Assembly (NCBI GenBank): GCA_026119935.1 | Contig: JALRMH010000006.1 | Span: 248,001-312,000 of the forward strand | Origin: Endothia cerciana | Taxonomy: Eukaryota; Ascomycota; Sordariomycetes; Diaporthales; Cryphonectriaceae | Reading direction: 5' to 3' | DNA length: 64,000 nucleotides | Part shown: positions 54,287 through 64,000 of the stretch, piece after piece | Layout: each line of letters begins with the position of its first letter | Numbering within the stretch: the first letter of the stretch is position 1 | Made by a program: the position numbers and the translations under genes | Notes under the pieces: model-generated | Databases searched by the model: none | Told to the model about the DNA's origin: nothing | The model's input: only the letters and a program-made list of their open reading frames with translations

Positions 54287-55227
54287 CGTGTAGGTTGGGC
54301 CGTGGGCTCAAGATTGTTCTGGTATGAGGTGCGCCGTGAGCGTCGTGGTCCCCTTCCCATGTTCAAGACCCCCCTGGTGACGTCGGATGAGAAGCCGCCT
54401 TATATGCGGGCAGGATATAACATCGAGAGACATTCCCGGTGCCGAAGGGCGTACAGCATCCCGTTTGCTGCGGACTCGGAATGCGGAGTCTCGCTGGCAT
54501 ATCAGGACTGCATGAGAGTCGTTGATCAGGAGCACGCCATAGAGGCTAAGATGGTGAGGAGAGGACATGCAGCACTGGAGATAACCTTCATCTTCGAATG
54601 GAAACCGCAGTCATGCATCACCTCCTGACAAGCGATACGATCCATCTCTCGACCTCTTAAGACACTGTTGTCCGTCCCGAATGAGGACAGGCAGAGCGAT
54701 CGGGCTAGTTGGACCACGGTCCTTGTATCTGGAGAAAGAGCTTGAAAGTAAAGTGCAATCCGAATAGCAGGACCGGTATCTTAGGTCTGACGGACGGCCG
54801 TGGATTTGGATTTATAGGATGAGCAACACCGATATATTGACGACCATCTACGTAGGTCACAAATGGCGTTAGATAGAGAGCTCTCGGTCTGGCTGGCCAT
54901 ACATGTGTTCTAATCAGCGAGCCTGACATTTGCTTCCTGCGAGATGGACGATCCTGCAGGTAACTGCCGTTCCATCACAGCACGCCATTGTGGGTTCATA
55001 TGAAATATGCAGAGACGATTAGGGTGTCGACGAGAGCCTCGATGTCTCCGCCGCAGCGAGGGATGATCTCTCTCCCGTCTGTCATCCCAGGGCTAAGTAT
55101 CCGGCGTGGCATAATCAAACAAGGCCACATATCGATCGGTGCAACGGTATCAGAAGCCCGGCCAATCCTGTATTTGGTTCTCTCCAGAGTGTTCCGCAAC
55201 GAGTAGGTCAACACTATACGAGAAAGA
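54287..55227. other. Shared upstream region of dioxygenase and MFS genes
   Basis: About 940 bp between divergent start codons, AT-richer than the flanks. No coding domain. It likely holds both promoters. Confidence 0.5.
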
Positions 55228-57380
55228 ATGTCTACAAAGTCGGTCTCTGGGGGCGATGTTTCGCCAGCCGTCCAGGAAAGCACCGGGTCCAGCTCGAGTG
55301 TGTGCTCCAGAGATGCAGGGGACGAGGAGGAGACCCCGCCAGCCCTGAGGTCCGCACACAGGAAACTCGACCGGCGCCTTGTGCTCTGGTATGCCTGCGT
55401 CTATCTCGTCATGCGCATCCACGTGAGCAACATCAGCAACACGGCCATCATCAACCTGGAGCAGGGCGACGGCATCAGGGAGCAGCTGGGGAACCTGGAC
55501 TCGGAACAGTGGGCCTGGGTGCTGAGTATCTTCTACTACCCGTACATGTTCTTCGAGCCACTGGCGACGCTGGCCCTGAAGAAATTTGGGCCGAGGAAAT
55601 GGATGGCCAGGATCATGATGACCTGGGTAGGTCGTTTTCCTGAAGACCCGTCGACTAGGGCGTGTCTGATGCTGAAGACGAGGACAGGGTGCTGTAAGTA
55701 TGTGCCAGGCAGCAACACAGAACTATGCCGGAATCCTGGCATGTAGGTTCTTCCTCGGGGTCGCAGAAGCTGGGTTCTATCCTGGAGTCCTGTGAGTCCA
55801 CCACCACCACCACCACCACCACCAAAAAGGCGAAGTACGGGATGATGGCTCACTGCCGTCAAGTTATCATATGAGTTTCTGGTTTCCAACGGAGAGGCTC
55901 AAGTTCCGCATTGTTCGTCTGAATCTGTGCCCATGTTGGTCAAGGTCACATTTGCTGATCACCTCTGCAGGCATTTTTCTATGCATGCGGGATGTTCTCG
56001 GGTACAATAAGCGGGTTGCTCGGTAAGAACGTGGACGTCGATGGCCGCAAAGGGAACTACTCTCTAACAGCGCCCGCAGCGTATGCTATCTCCTTCATGA
56101 ACGGTGCAGGGGGTCTTGCTGGTTGGCGATGGGTTTGTGTTTCTCGTGATCAGCAACCACCTGAGATGTATGGCTGACTCCTCCTTTTAGGTGTTCATAC
56201 TCGAGGGCCTACCGGCAATATTCATGGGCATATACACATTCTTCTTCCTGCCTGACTGTCAGCCCTCCGCCTACTCCCCTGTTACTGTCTCGCCGTGCGG
56301 TGCTTGCCGCGTCCCCCCCCCACGCTGACAACTCGCCCTTCCCAGACCCGGAGACCGCTGCCTTCCTGACCGAGGCCGAGAGACAGGCTATCCTGGCCGA
56401 CGTCCCCCCGGAGGCGCCGACCATGAGGTCAAAGACGTTTGATCTCGGCCAGATCAGGACGATGCTGAGGAGCCCGACGCTCGTGCCCTTCCTGGTGATC
56501 TGGATCACCCACGGCATCGGCGGGTTCGGCATCACGTTCATCTTGCCCACCGTCATCTACGACCTGGGCATGACGGACACGGCCATCTCGCAGCTGATGA
56601 CGATGCCCGCCTACGCGGCCGTCTTCGTGATCCTGCTCACGGCGGGCTGGCTCACCCACAGGGAGGGGCTGAGCCCCTGGGTCGTGGGCCTGGCCCTCGA
56701 GCTCGCGCAGATCGTCTGCTATGTCCTGCTCATCACGGTCGACAACGCTGTGGCTAAATACGCCTTCGTGTGCATCGCCACGGCAGCGACGTCAAGCTTC
56801 TTCCCCATCATATGGCCAGGTGAGCACGGAGGGCGGAGCCTGCCGAGAAGACCGCCGGGAACATGGGAGCGAGCAAAGCACTGACTGGCCTGCTCAACAG
56901 AGCGCATCAGGGCTACGAGCGGTACTACAAATGCGGGATTGGCGATCGGACTGACCAACGTGAGTGGCAAGAACGAAGAAGCGGTGTGGTTACACCGACA
57001 AGAATGGAGCGAGCCACTGATACAAAACCCCCCCACGACACACAGGCTGTGGCGCAGCTGATGGGCATCGTCGTAAGTGATACTGCTTCGTCACGGCATC
57101 CTGGCGCTGGCTCTGGCTCTGGCACCTTGCTAACCCGTCGGGCTGCACACAGGGACCTCAAGTGTACCAGACCAGGTTCGGGCCGTCCTACAGGGCGAGC
57201 TACTCTGTGAGCATCGGGCTGCTGGCGGTGACGGTGGTGACGATCTGCCTGACCTGGTTCCTAGCCCACAGGGATGATGTGCAGAAGGCAGCCGAGGGCG
57301 CCGCAGGGCGTGCGGATGAAGAGGGGCACGGCAACATACAGCCGGCGGCCGAGCCTGGGAGCAAGGAGCAGCAGGCCTGA
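55228..57380 (+). CDS. MFS carrier of the anion:cation symporter (Dal5-like) family
   Basis: Predicted 503-residue, 12-helix plasma-membrane carrier built from ten exons: 55228-55626, 55688-55791, 55864-55912, 55971-56022, 56080-56132, 56191-56257, 56346-56819, 56901-56959, 57046-57072, 57153-57380. All joints keep phase and give continuous ACS-family alignment: HVSNISNTAIINLE (early loop), FYYPYMFFEPLATLALKKFGPRKW (helix 2-3 signature), CRFFLGVAEAGFYPGVL, SFWFPTERLKFRI, FSGTISGLLAYAISFMNG, GLAGWRWVFILEGLPAI, LPDYPETAAFLTEAE, GTTNAGLAIGLTN, GPQVYQTRFGPSYR. Exon 9 has only 27 bases, and the donor of intron 3 (gttcgt) is atypical. Relatives import carboxylates, allantoate or vitamins. The dioxygenase beside it, divergent, may use the same compound; this is inference. 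Confidence 0.9.
55797..55824. repeat. (CCA)n microsatellite within an intron
   Basis: About nine CCA/CAC units in intron 2 of the MFS gene, just after the splice donor. Confidence 0.9.
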
Positions 57381-59268
57381 TGCCGTCGAGACTGGAAGGG
57401 CTGCTTGAGTGTGACCGGCTCGTCAGGGAATGGACAGACACGCGAGTTGCCGGCGCAAACAACAAGGCTAGGGGATCTCTCTCATGCTCACTGTAGCACT
57501 GCCTTCGTAGTACTGGTAGCACGTTGGCACAAGTATAACAGTTGATCCTTCTGCACGAGACTAACGGTTTGGACTGGAGCGGGCCTTGAGCATCGAGGGA
57601 ACAACCCAGGGGCGGCCATGTCCTGTCGGCACGGGTCCAACGGCCCAACCAAGATGCACGGCGGACCATCCCATGCAGCCTTGGACAGATGGCAAAGAGT
57701 GCAGAAGACGGGAGGAGTCCCATCATCGCCAAGATGGAGCTGGCCGTGCCGAGTGCCCTGCGCCGCCCCCAGGCTTCACAGGCTCAAGGGTCCAAGCCAG
57801 TGGCCGCCAGCTGGGGCCATCACAGGACCATGTTTTGTGTTTTTTTTTTCGGAGATCCGTCCATACCCTCGAGCCTTTCAGGTCTCACCCGGGCGGGTGG
57901 GAGGTCGCTGGCCGCAATGGGTGGAATAAGGTTCATACATAGTACAAGGCCTTGCACAGGATCTGTTGTGGCACAGGTGAAGGCTTCAGTTGTGTGAGTG
58001 CTTGGGCTCCTGTGCATGCAGACTGTGACTCATCATGGTGAGGTTGGCACCAGGACGCGCACCCAACCCCCTGAACAAAGATCCAGATAGGGGATGATTG
58101 ATAGAGGAGCGGCCGTGAGACGACGTCCCCAGCCTCCTCTGCGCGATCTGGGTCTTCCCCCCTCCCGAAGGCGTGCTCTTTGGGGGCTCTCGAGCAGCAG
58201 GCTGACCCCTGTAGCCCCTCTACAGACTTCGAGGGTGCACGGCCTCGAGGGCCTCCTACTGGTACGCCTGGGCCCACCAGCTTTAGCATCAGCACTGCCC
58301 TGGTGAGGGGTTGCGGGGGCCTCGGGTAAAACCCATGTCACCCCCCCCACGATGGCCCGAGCCCGTGTTAGTTAGTCCTATGGGAAATGGTACTACACCA
58401 TAACATAGCATCACAACGGTACTTTGGTTGGGATGGCCCACCCCACCTGCCCAGGCTGCCCAGGCTGCCCAGTAACAGCCTAAGTAGAGAGAGGCCAGGC
58501 CAACATCGGTATCGTGGGTTCCCCCCCCCCCCTCCCCGCCATTGGGATGACCAATTCTTCGTTAAATCATCCTCCCAATCCAGGGCCGGCCAGGCCCAGT
58601 CTTCTTTCAGCACCACCGACAACGGACCGATTTTGACAGAGCCCCAGAACCGAAAACAAAAACTGGCTTGCAACTCTTTACCATTACCATCCTCTCAAGA
58701 AAATCTCCAGTGCTTACTTATACTATATCATCACGCACCCCTCATCCTCCCTCATTGCGACCAGGAAAACCGGCTCATTGGGCAAAAAGAGGGGCAGTCC
58801 GACGACAGCCTTGCATTGCCTCTCTCTGCCTTGGCTGCCTGGCTGCTCGCTGCAGCTGACGACGCAATCAAATCCACTCGCGAGCTGCGGCACTGCATAT
58901 CCGATCCGAGCCTGGTGTCGAGTCAACTGAGGTCCGACCCGACCCCACACAACCTCTCTGCCACCTGCTTCACCACCCGCCGCACCTGACCCTCGACCTT
59001 TCACCTGACTGCCCCACGGATCAGTCTTCGGCTGGTTGTCCTGCCTCCTCTCCCGCCTGGCTTTTGTATCTGGCCGTGCTGCGCTGGGTCACCCGTCGAC
59101 GCCAACAGAGAGCAGCATAGGGTGCCGCTCGTCCAGGCCGATCTCCAGCCCAGACCCTACCGTCGTCCCTTCTACAGGATCAGTCGGCCGCCCGTCCTGC
59201 CGGTGCCGCAACGGAAGAGGCCTCGACCACTGGAGATCTTGGAGAGGGCAGACCTCGCAGCCGTAGAC
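57381..59268. other. Intergenic and probable long leader of the NMNAT gene
   Basis: Contains a T9 run at about 57840, C runs at 58339 and 58520-58531, and a pyrimidine-rich stretch near 58960-59010. A large plus-strand frame (58387-58989) lacks any domain and probably reflects the GC- and C-rich leader. No RNA gene seen. Confidence 0.5.
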
Positions 59269-60301
59269 ATGAGTACCGCCTCTGCATCCATGACCGGCGA
59301 CGAGGCTTCGGGACACGCCTTGTCTTCCGCCACCGCCGATGATGCCATAGGTCAGGATCAGACACAGGCTGCCGCGCACGAAGAAGCGCCGGCGGCCACG
59401 GCGAGCATCGTGCCGGAGACCCAGCTGCATATCGAGACGTACCAGTTTCCCTCGGACAGGCTGCGGCGGAGGCAGATCCACGAGGACAGGATCCCTCTCG
59501 TCCTCGTCGCCTGCGGTTCGTTCAGGTTAGTCCTCACCCCCCCCCCCCCTCTGCCTGTCCCCGACGCCGGATCCCCCCGCTGACCTGCTCGCCCCGCCGT
59601 AGCCCCCTCACCTTCCTCCACCTGCGCATGTTCGAGATGGCGTCCGACTATGCCAAGACCAACACCAAGTTTGAGATCGTCGGCGGGTTCCTCTCCCCCG
59701 TGTCTTCTGCCTACAAGAAGCTGGGCCTGGCTGCCGCCAAGCACCGCATACACATGTGCACCCTCGCCGCCGAGAAGACGTCCGACTGGGTGACGTGCGA
59801 CCCCTGGGAGGCCATCCAGCCTGAGTATGTGCCTACCGCTCAGGTGCTTGACCACTTCGACCACGAGATAAACACGGTCATCGGAGGCTGTGAGGATGTC
59901 CACGGCAACAAGAGGCCCGTCCGGATAGCCCTGCTCGCCGGCGCAGATCTCATCCAGACCATGAGCACCCCTGGCGTGTGGTCGGAGAAGGATCTGGACC
60001 ACATCCTGGGCAACTTCGGCGCCTTCATCATCGAGAGGACCGGCACCGACATCGATGAGGCGCTCGCGGGGCTGAAGCAGTACCAGGAGAAGATCCATGT
60101 CATCCCGCAGGTCATTGTCGTAGGTGGACCTCCCCCCGGATATATGAACAGGACCATGAAGCACCTGCTGACCTCACGTACCAGAATGACGTTTCTAGCA
60201 CAAAGGTGCGGCTGATGAGGAAGAGGGACCTGTCCCTGCGGTATATCGTGCCAGAGCCAGTCATCGATTACATTCAACAAAACAAGCTCTACCAGGAGTA
60301 A
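59269..60301 (+). CDS. Nicotinamide mononucleotide adenylyltransferase (NMNAT)
   Basis: Predicted 296-residue enzyme making NAD+ from NMN (and NaMN) with ATP, the last step of NAD synthesis, comparable to yeast Nma1/Nma2, usually nuclear. Exons 59269-59525, 59603-60119, 60185-60301. The nucleotidyl-transferase signature is split by intron 1: VACGSF-SPLTFLHLRMFEMA, where the GxFxPxTxxH-type His contacts ATP. Following blocks include YKKLGLAAAKHRIHMC, SDWVTCDPWEA, LLAGADLIQTMSTPGVW and the C-terminal NDVSSTKVR(L) nucleotide-binding motif. For intron 2, the donor gtaggt at 60120 and acceptor ccag at 60184 were chosen because they give IPQVIVNDVSSTKVR, matching the family length; an earlier donor at 60111 would drop three residues. 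Intron 1 contains C13. A (CAA)n tract follows the stop codon. Confidence 0.95.
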
Positions 60302-61393
60302 TAAAAAAAGAACCAAACAACAACAACAACAACAACAACAACCTCCTGCTTTGCGGGCGAGCGGCCACAGTCATCCTTAGATCAAGATACCATTGCTATA
60401 CAGCGGTCCTGCATTACAGATGAATGTACGAGGAATCGAGCGGAAGGGGGTTAGCATTGGGATATTGCCGTCGTTGAGCAGAGGGTGCGATCTAAGAGTT
60501 GCACCACCGCCGTCATCTGGGAGATGACGGCTGGACGCTCAGGCAACACCGGAACAACGGGCTTTGGCATGATGGAGGGTCCCGCCTGCAAAGTGACAAT
60601 ACAGTCACCGGGCCGCGGCGCGCCCTGGCAAGTGCCTATGTTCGGCGTCCAGCTGTCAGGGTCCACCCTCCAGTGTGAGCCCAGGTGTACTTCGGCTTGG
60701 GGGTGGGGCATCTGGCATGGTGCTCAGATGCCGCGCGAGAATCGCGCTACTAGAGATCTCGGGCGGTAGACACTGCTTTCTTTTTCGGACGCGTTCGCGT
60801 GGTTTTCCTTTTGAGGAGGTCTAGATCTATTTCCGTTCCTGGCAAGCCTGTCGGGCGGCGTTGTCAGAGGCCCAGGGAGGCCATTCGTTAGCGAAACAGA
60901 CAGCCCGGCATCGACCGCGGCACATTTCCCCCTCTGACAAGAATCTTCAGCCTTCTGGTCCCTTCCTCCTTCCTGCTTGTACCTCTTGGGCCATAACTGG
61001 ATTCCCGGTGCGCAGGCCCAAGGTATGAGCGCCGAACAGCGAGACCAGGGGGGCCTTGACGACGCCGTGTTCAGCCTCGGGCTGGGTTCAGGGTCAGACA
61101 GACCTGAGGCGATGAAGGGCCATCTCTCTTTCTCTCAAGCTAACATGGTCTAGCATGGCATACCTACAGTACCCTACGGTGCTGACGACTGACGAGGCTG
61201 ACCACGGAAACACAAAAAAAACTTGGCAGCTCGACACCTTTTCCAAAAAAAGAACAACCAAAACCACCAAGGTCATCTGACAGAAAAGAGCGACGAATCC
61301 ATCCTCCGCAGACTGAACAGGTGTCGTGCATGGCTCGGAGACCTATCAAGTCCGACCCATTCGTAATCCTCGCCAAAACCAGTCCCTTGTCAG
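60302..61393. other. Intergenic, 3' regions of two convergent genes
   Basis: Begins with A-rich and (CAA)n sequence at 60316-60342, probably the NMNAT 3' UTR. No gene recognised. Confidence 0.5.
60316..60342. repeat. (CAA)n microsatellite in probable 3' UTR
   Basis: About eight to nine CAA units starting 15 bases after the NMNAT stop codon. Confidence 0.9.
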
Positions 61394-63924
61394 CTACGGC
61401 CGTCCACCAAAAGCCCTCCTCGGACCACGCGCATAAACGCTCCCACTCCGCGTCTTCAAACCCCCGCCGGGCACCCTCCCCAGCTCCTCCTGACCCGGCA
61501 GCGGCGCCCAGCTCACGTTCCTCTTCCCCGCCGCCGCACCGCCGGGCTTCACCACCCGCACAGCCCTCGCAGCAACCGACGGCCTCGAGGATCCGCTGCT
61601 GCCACCGGGACCCCGTCTTGGGTCGCCCGGCCTGCCTGTCCCGCCGCCGGCACCGGAGCCCACGCCCCTTCTGCCCGGCGCGTCCCCGGGCGCAGCCGTC
61701 CCGGGCGCCGCAGGGCACGGCCCCTCGGGCCGCAGGGCGGGCATGATGTACTCTGGCGCGTCCCACCCGCTCTGGTCCCCGTCGCCGCCGGGCGGGCCGC
61801 CATCGGCCTGGCGGACCTGTTCCGCGGCGGGGCGGACGGGATTGCTGGCTGTGGCCGTGGGGCCTGGGGAGCCGGGGCGGGGGACGGCCGGTGGCCGGCG
61901 CTGGGCCTGTGGGCCGCTGTCGTCTGGGACATCGGCGGCGGTGGTCGTGCTGGCAGTGGTGGTCCGTGGGCCGCTCGTGGGTGGGACGTCGAAGGTGATG
62001 CCCTGCGACGTACTCCACGTCTGGTCTCCGCCGCGGCCCCCTCCTCCGGGCTGAGGACCCTGCCGGCGTCCTGGGTTGCCTCCTGTGTTGCCCTGGACAG
62101 GGGGGGGCATCAGCTCAGCCCTGAACTGCAAGCGGCGAAGCACGTCCTGCCACGAGATCCCGTCCCCGCCGTCCCCGCCGTCCCCGCCCTGCCCATGGAA
62201 GGGACCGCGGACGCGCTTGGCTGTTGGGGTGATGGTGGTGGTGGTGGCGGCGGCGGGTGGTTGTTGTTGTCCTCCAGAGCTGGGGCTGGAGAGGGAGGAA
62301 CGGTCACGGCCCAGTCCGCTTGTGCCCGTGTTACCACCCGTGCTGTCTGGGCTCAAGAGCCCACTCCTGCCCGTGTTACCCCCGCCAGTGCCTTGTCCGA
62401 AGGCCCCACCTGTGAGCCTGGTGCTGTCAGGTATGGTGACGAGTCCCCGTGGGGGCTGGTCGAGCAGCGAAGGGCCCCCGGCAGCACCTGGAGCTAGGAA
62501 GATGAGAGACCAGTCAGCGGGAAGTCGTCTGTAGGGACAGGCATTGTGCAGAAGGTAAGGCTTATGGGGCTTCAAGATGTGAACTTACGCTGCACACCAG
62601 GAGCTCCCTTGCCTGTTCCTGTGCCCCGTCGGCTACGTCGGGAGGCTGGCGTCGAGGGGTCAGAGCCTGGCGCGCCCGCCCCTCTGGCACCACCGGTAGC
62701 CGGCGCGGTGGGATTGGTCGTTGGCCGGGGAGCGCCGCGGGGGCGACCCGGCGTGGCGAGCGAAAGCTGCGGGCCCAGGGCAGTAGTGCCCGACGGGATT
62801 TGCGTACTCCCTGGAGGCTGAACGGTCCGAGCAGGCGTCTGCAGGTGGCCCCTGGTGCTGTTCTGCCTGGACAGCAGCCCAGCATTGGGCGCGCGCCTCG
62901 GCCCGCCGCCGATAGGAGCCGGTGCCATACCATCGTCCTCGCCAGCCGCCGCAACCCCTGGGAAGACGTCGGCCCGCACGCGGCGTGCGATCCGCAGGCG
63001 CCGCCTCTGTACCTCCCACGGGAGCACCCTGTTCCTGCTGGCCCAGTACGCGGCCGTACACCTCCGGCCCCTGCCCCCCTTGACCGGCCGGCGGCCGACG
63101 ACCGGCGCCCGCCGGAAGGCGATGTCGAGCGCGGCCCGCTCCTCGGGGCGCAGCTCGTCGAGCTCGCACGGCTCGGGCGGGCCCCAGCGCCCGGAGCCGT
63201 ACGAGGCGTCCCCCGAGGCGACCCACCGGCCCAGGCGCATGACCTGCTCGCGCCACCTGCGGGCCCGGGCGTCCGCGACGACGCCGAGCGCGACGCCCTC
63301 CGCGGTCGCGGCGTCGTCCGGCGGCGGGTTCAGCGGGTCGTACGTCGTCCTCAGGCGGTCCCGCTCGAAGGCGACCTCGGCGTCCGTGCGGGCCCGGACG
63401 GGGAGGGGTTGGAACAGGGCGGCATCGTCCTCGCCGGCTTCCTCCCGCGGCGGCCGCGCGGCGGTCCCGTGCCTCCCGGCGCTGGCGGCGCTCGCGTCCG
63501 CCTCCGGGTGTATGCCCGGTGGAGGGAACGGGCCCCTGCTGCTGTTGGGCTTGGCGCCCGCAGGCGGCCGGGCTGGGGGGCCCAATCTCACGGAGGCCCT
63601 CTGGTCCGCCGCGCCCTGGCGCGGGCCGGCGCGCCTCCGGGCGGACACCCGCTTGTCGCCCTGCGGCCTGCCAACCCCGAGGGGCGGGACCTGCTGGCTG
63701 TCTCTCCGTGCGCTGCGGCGGCGGCCGCCACCACCGGCCCGCGTCGGCGTCGTCGGCGTCGTCGGCGGCGCGGCGGCCGCCGGAGCCTCTCCCCTGTCTG
63801 AGGCTGCGGAGTCTGCGGGTGCGCTGCCGCCTTGCAGGTTGTCGTAATAGGCCTGCATTGCCCGCCGTCTCCTGGGGTCCTGTATGTTGTCTATCTTGGC
63901 CTGGGCGACATTGCTCGAGGCCAT
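61394..63924 (-). CDS. Low-complexity Pro/Arg/Gly-rich protein of unknown function
   Basis: Predicted 809-residue protein, exons 63924-62589 and 62487-61394. The intron has a gtaagt donor; the acceptor is ctccag (62488), or alternatively a tag two codons earlier in the same frame. The start ATG at 63924 opens MASSNVAQAKIDNIQDPRRRRAMQAYYDN, which looks like ordinary coding sequence. Most of the protein is disordered and rich in Pro, Arg, Gly, Ala and Thr. The only compact part is about residues 170-330 (PLPVRARTDAEVAFERDRLRTTYDPLNPP, WREQVMRLGRWVASGDASYGSGRWGPPEP, CTAAYWASRNRVLPWEVQRRRLRIARRVRA), with conserved-looking Trp and Arg residues that may form a helical domain. I recognise no family. 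High GC at third positions makes long spurious frames on the opposite strand. A role in the nucleus is possible from the basic composition only. Confidence 0.65.
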
Positions 63925-64000
63925 CTTCCCTGCCCCTGTGATGGCGTTCCGGTCGACCTTCTCGGTTCGTTCCGGTATGGTTCGAGAGTCCGGTCCTGCC

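Noticed and set aside
55797..55824. Short tandem CCA units considered as a CRISPR-like or array repeat
   Set aside because: Simple trinucleotide microsatellite inside an intron of a eukaryotic gene.
58387..58989. Plus-strand 200-codon frame upstream of NMNAT
   Set aside because: Pro/Ser/His-rich without domains, starts without ATG context, and probably lies in the leader region.
60111..60184. Earlier donor for NMNAT intron 2 (gtcatt at 60111), or acceptor at acag ahead of gaccatgaag
   Set aside because: Both keep frame, but they shorten or lengthen the conserved segment before NDVSSTK. The gtaggt donor at 60120 with ccag at 60184 fits consensus and family length better.
62800..63847. Two plus-strand open frames of about 330 codons
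   Set aside because: They are antisense to the 63924-61394 coding exon. Their composition (Arg/Pro/Ala runs) is what high-GC codons give on the opposite strand, and the minus-strand ORF has an ATG and a good splice junction.

Overview
The window is nuclear DNA of a filamentous ascomycete (Pezizomycotina, most likely a Sordariomycete). Genes are well spaced and carry 50-90 nt GT-AG introns. The gene types fit: a GH74 xyloglucanase with a fungal CBM1, a Kch1-type fungal potassium transport protein, a HET-domain relic, a chromodomain/chromoshadow HP1, and an ACS-family MFS carrier. Coding sequence is GC-rich. Intergenic DNA carries microsatellites and many C/G homopolymer runs. I cannot name the species. 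Exon junctions were worked out by hand from splice consensus and family alignment, so treat them as models. CDS spans run from start codon to stop codon and include introns; exons are in the evidence text.

Left third (1-21 kb): a decayed GMC oxidoreductase and a cytochrome P450, both truncated and on the minus strand, apparently fused by a deletion; a MAPEG-type membrane protein; an orthodox aquaporin; a cupin with a hydrophobic tail; then a divergent pair of glycoside hydrolases, a secreted GH74 xyloglucanase with CBM1 (minus) and a LacZ-type GH2 beta-galactosidase (plus). Together the pair could remove the backbone and galactose side chains of xyloglucan.

Middle (21-44 kb): a zinc-finger/coiled-coil nuclear protein with a microsatellite-encoded Asp-Ala tract; a gene-poor stretch of 5 kb; HP1; a frame-broken HET-domain gene; a flavin oxidoreductase (FMN split barrel fused to an FNR-type reductase) with one frameshift; the Kch1-like protein with a 23-residue tandem repeat; a histidine phosphatase; and a 55-residue single-pass membrane protein.

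Right third (45-64 kb): the most interesting locus is a divergent pair, an active-looking protein kinase with C-terminal ankyrin repeats (minus) facing a protein with an N-terminal helical bundle and a C-terminal pseudokinase (plus). By architecture this resembles an animal RIPK4-type kinase beside MLKL, so it is a candidate fungal cell-death signalling module. A Thr-rich single-pass membrane protein follows. Next come a divergent 2-oxoglutarate/Fe(II) dioxygenase and a ten-exon MFS carrier, then NMN adenylyltransferase, and a low-complexity 809-residue protein whose start lies just inside the right edge.
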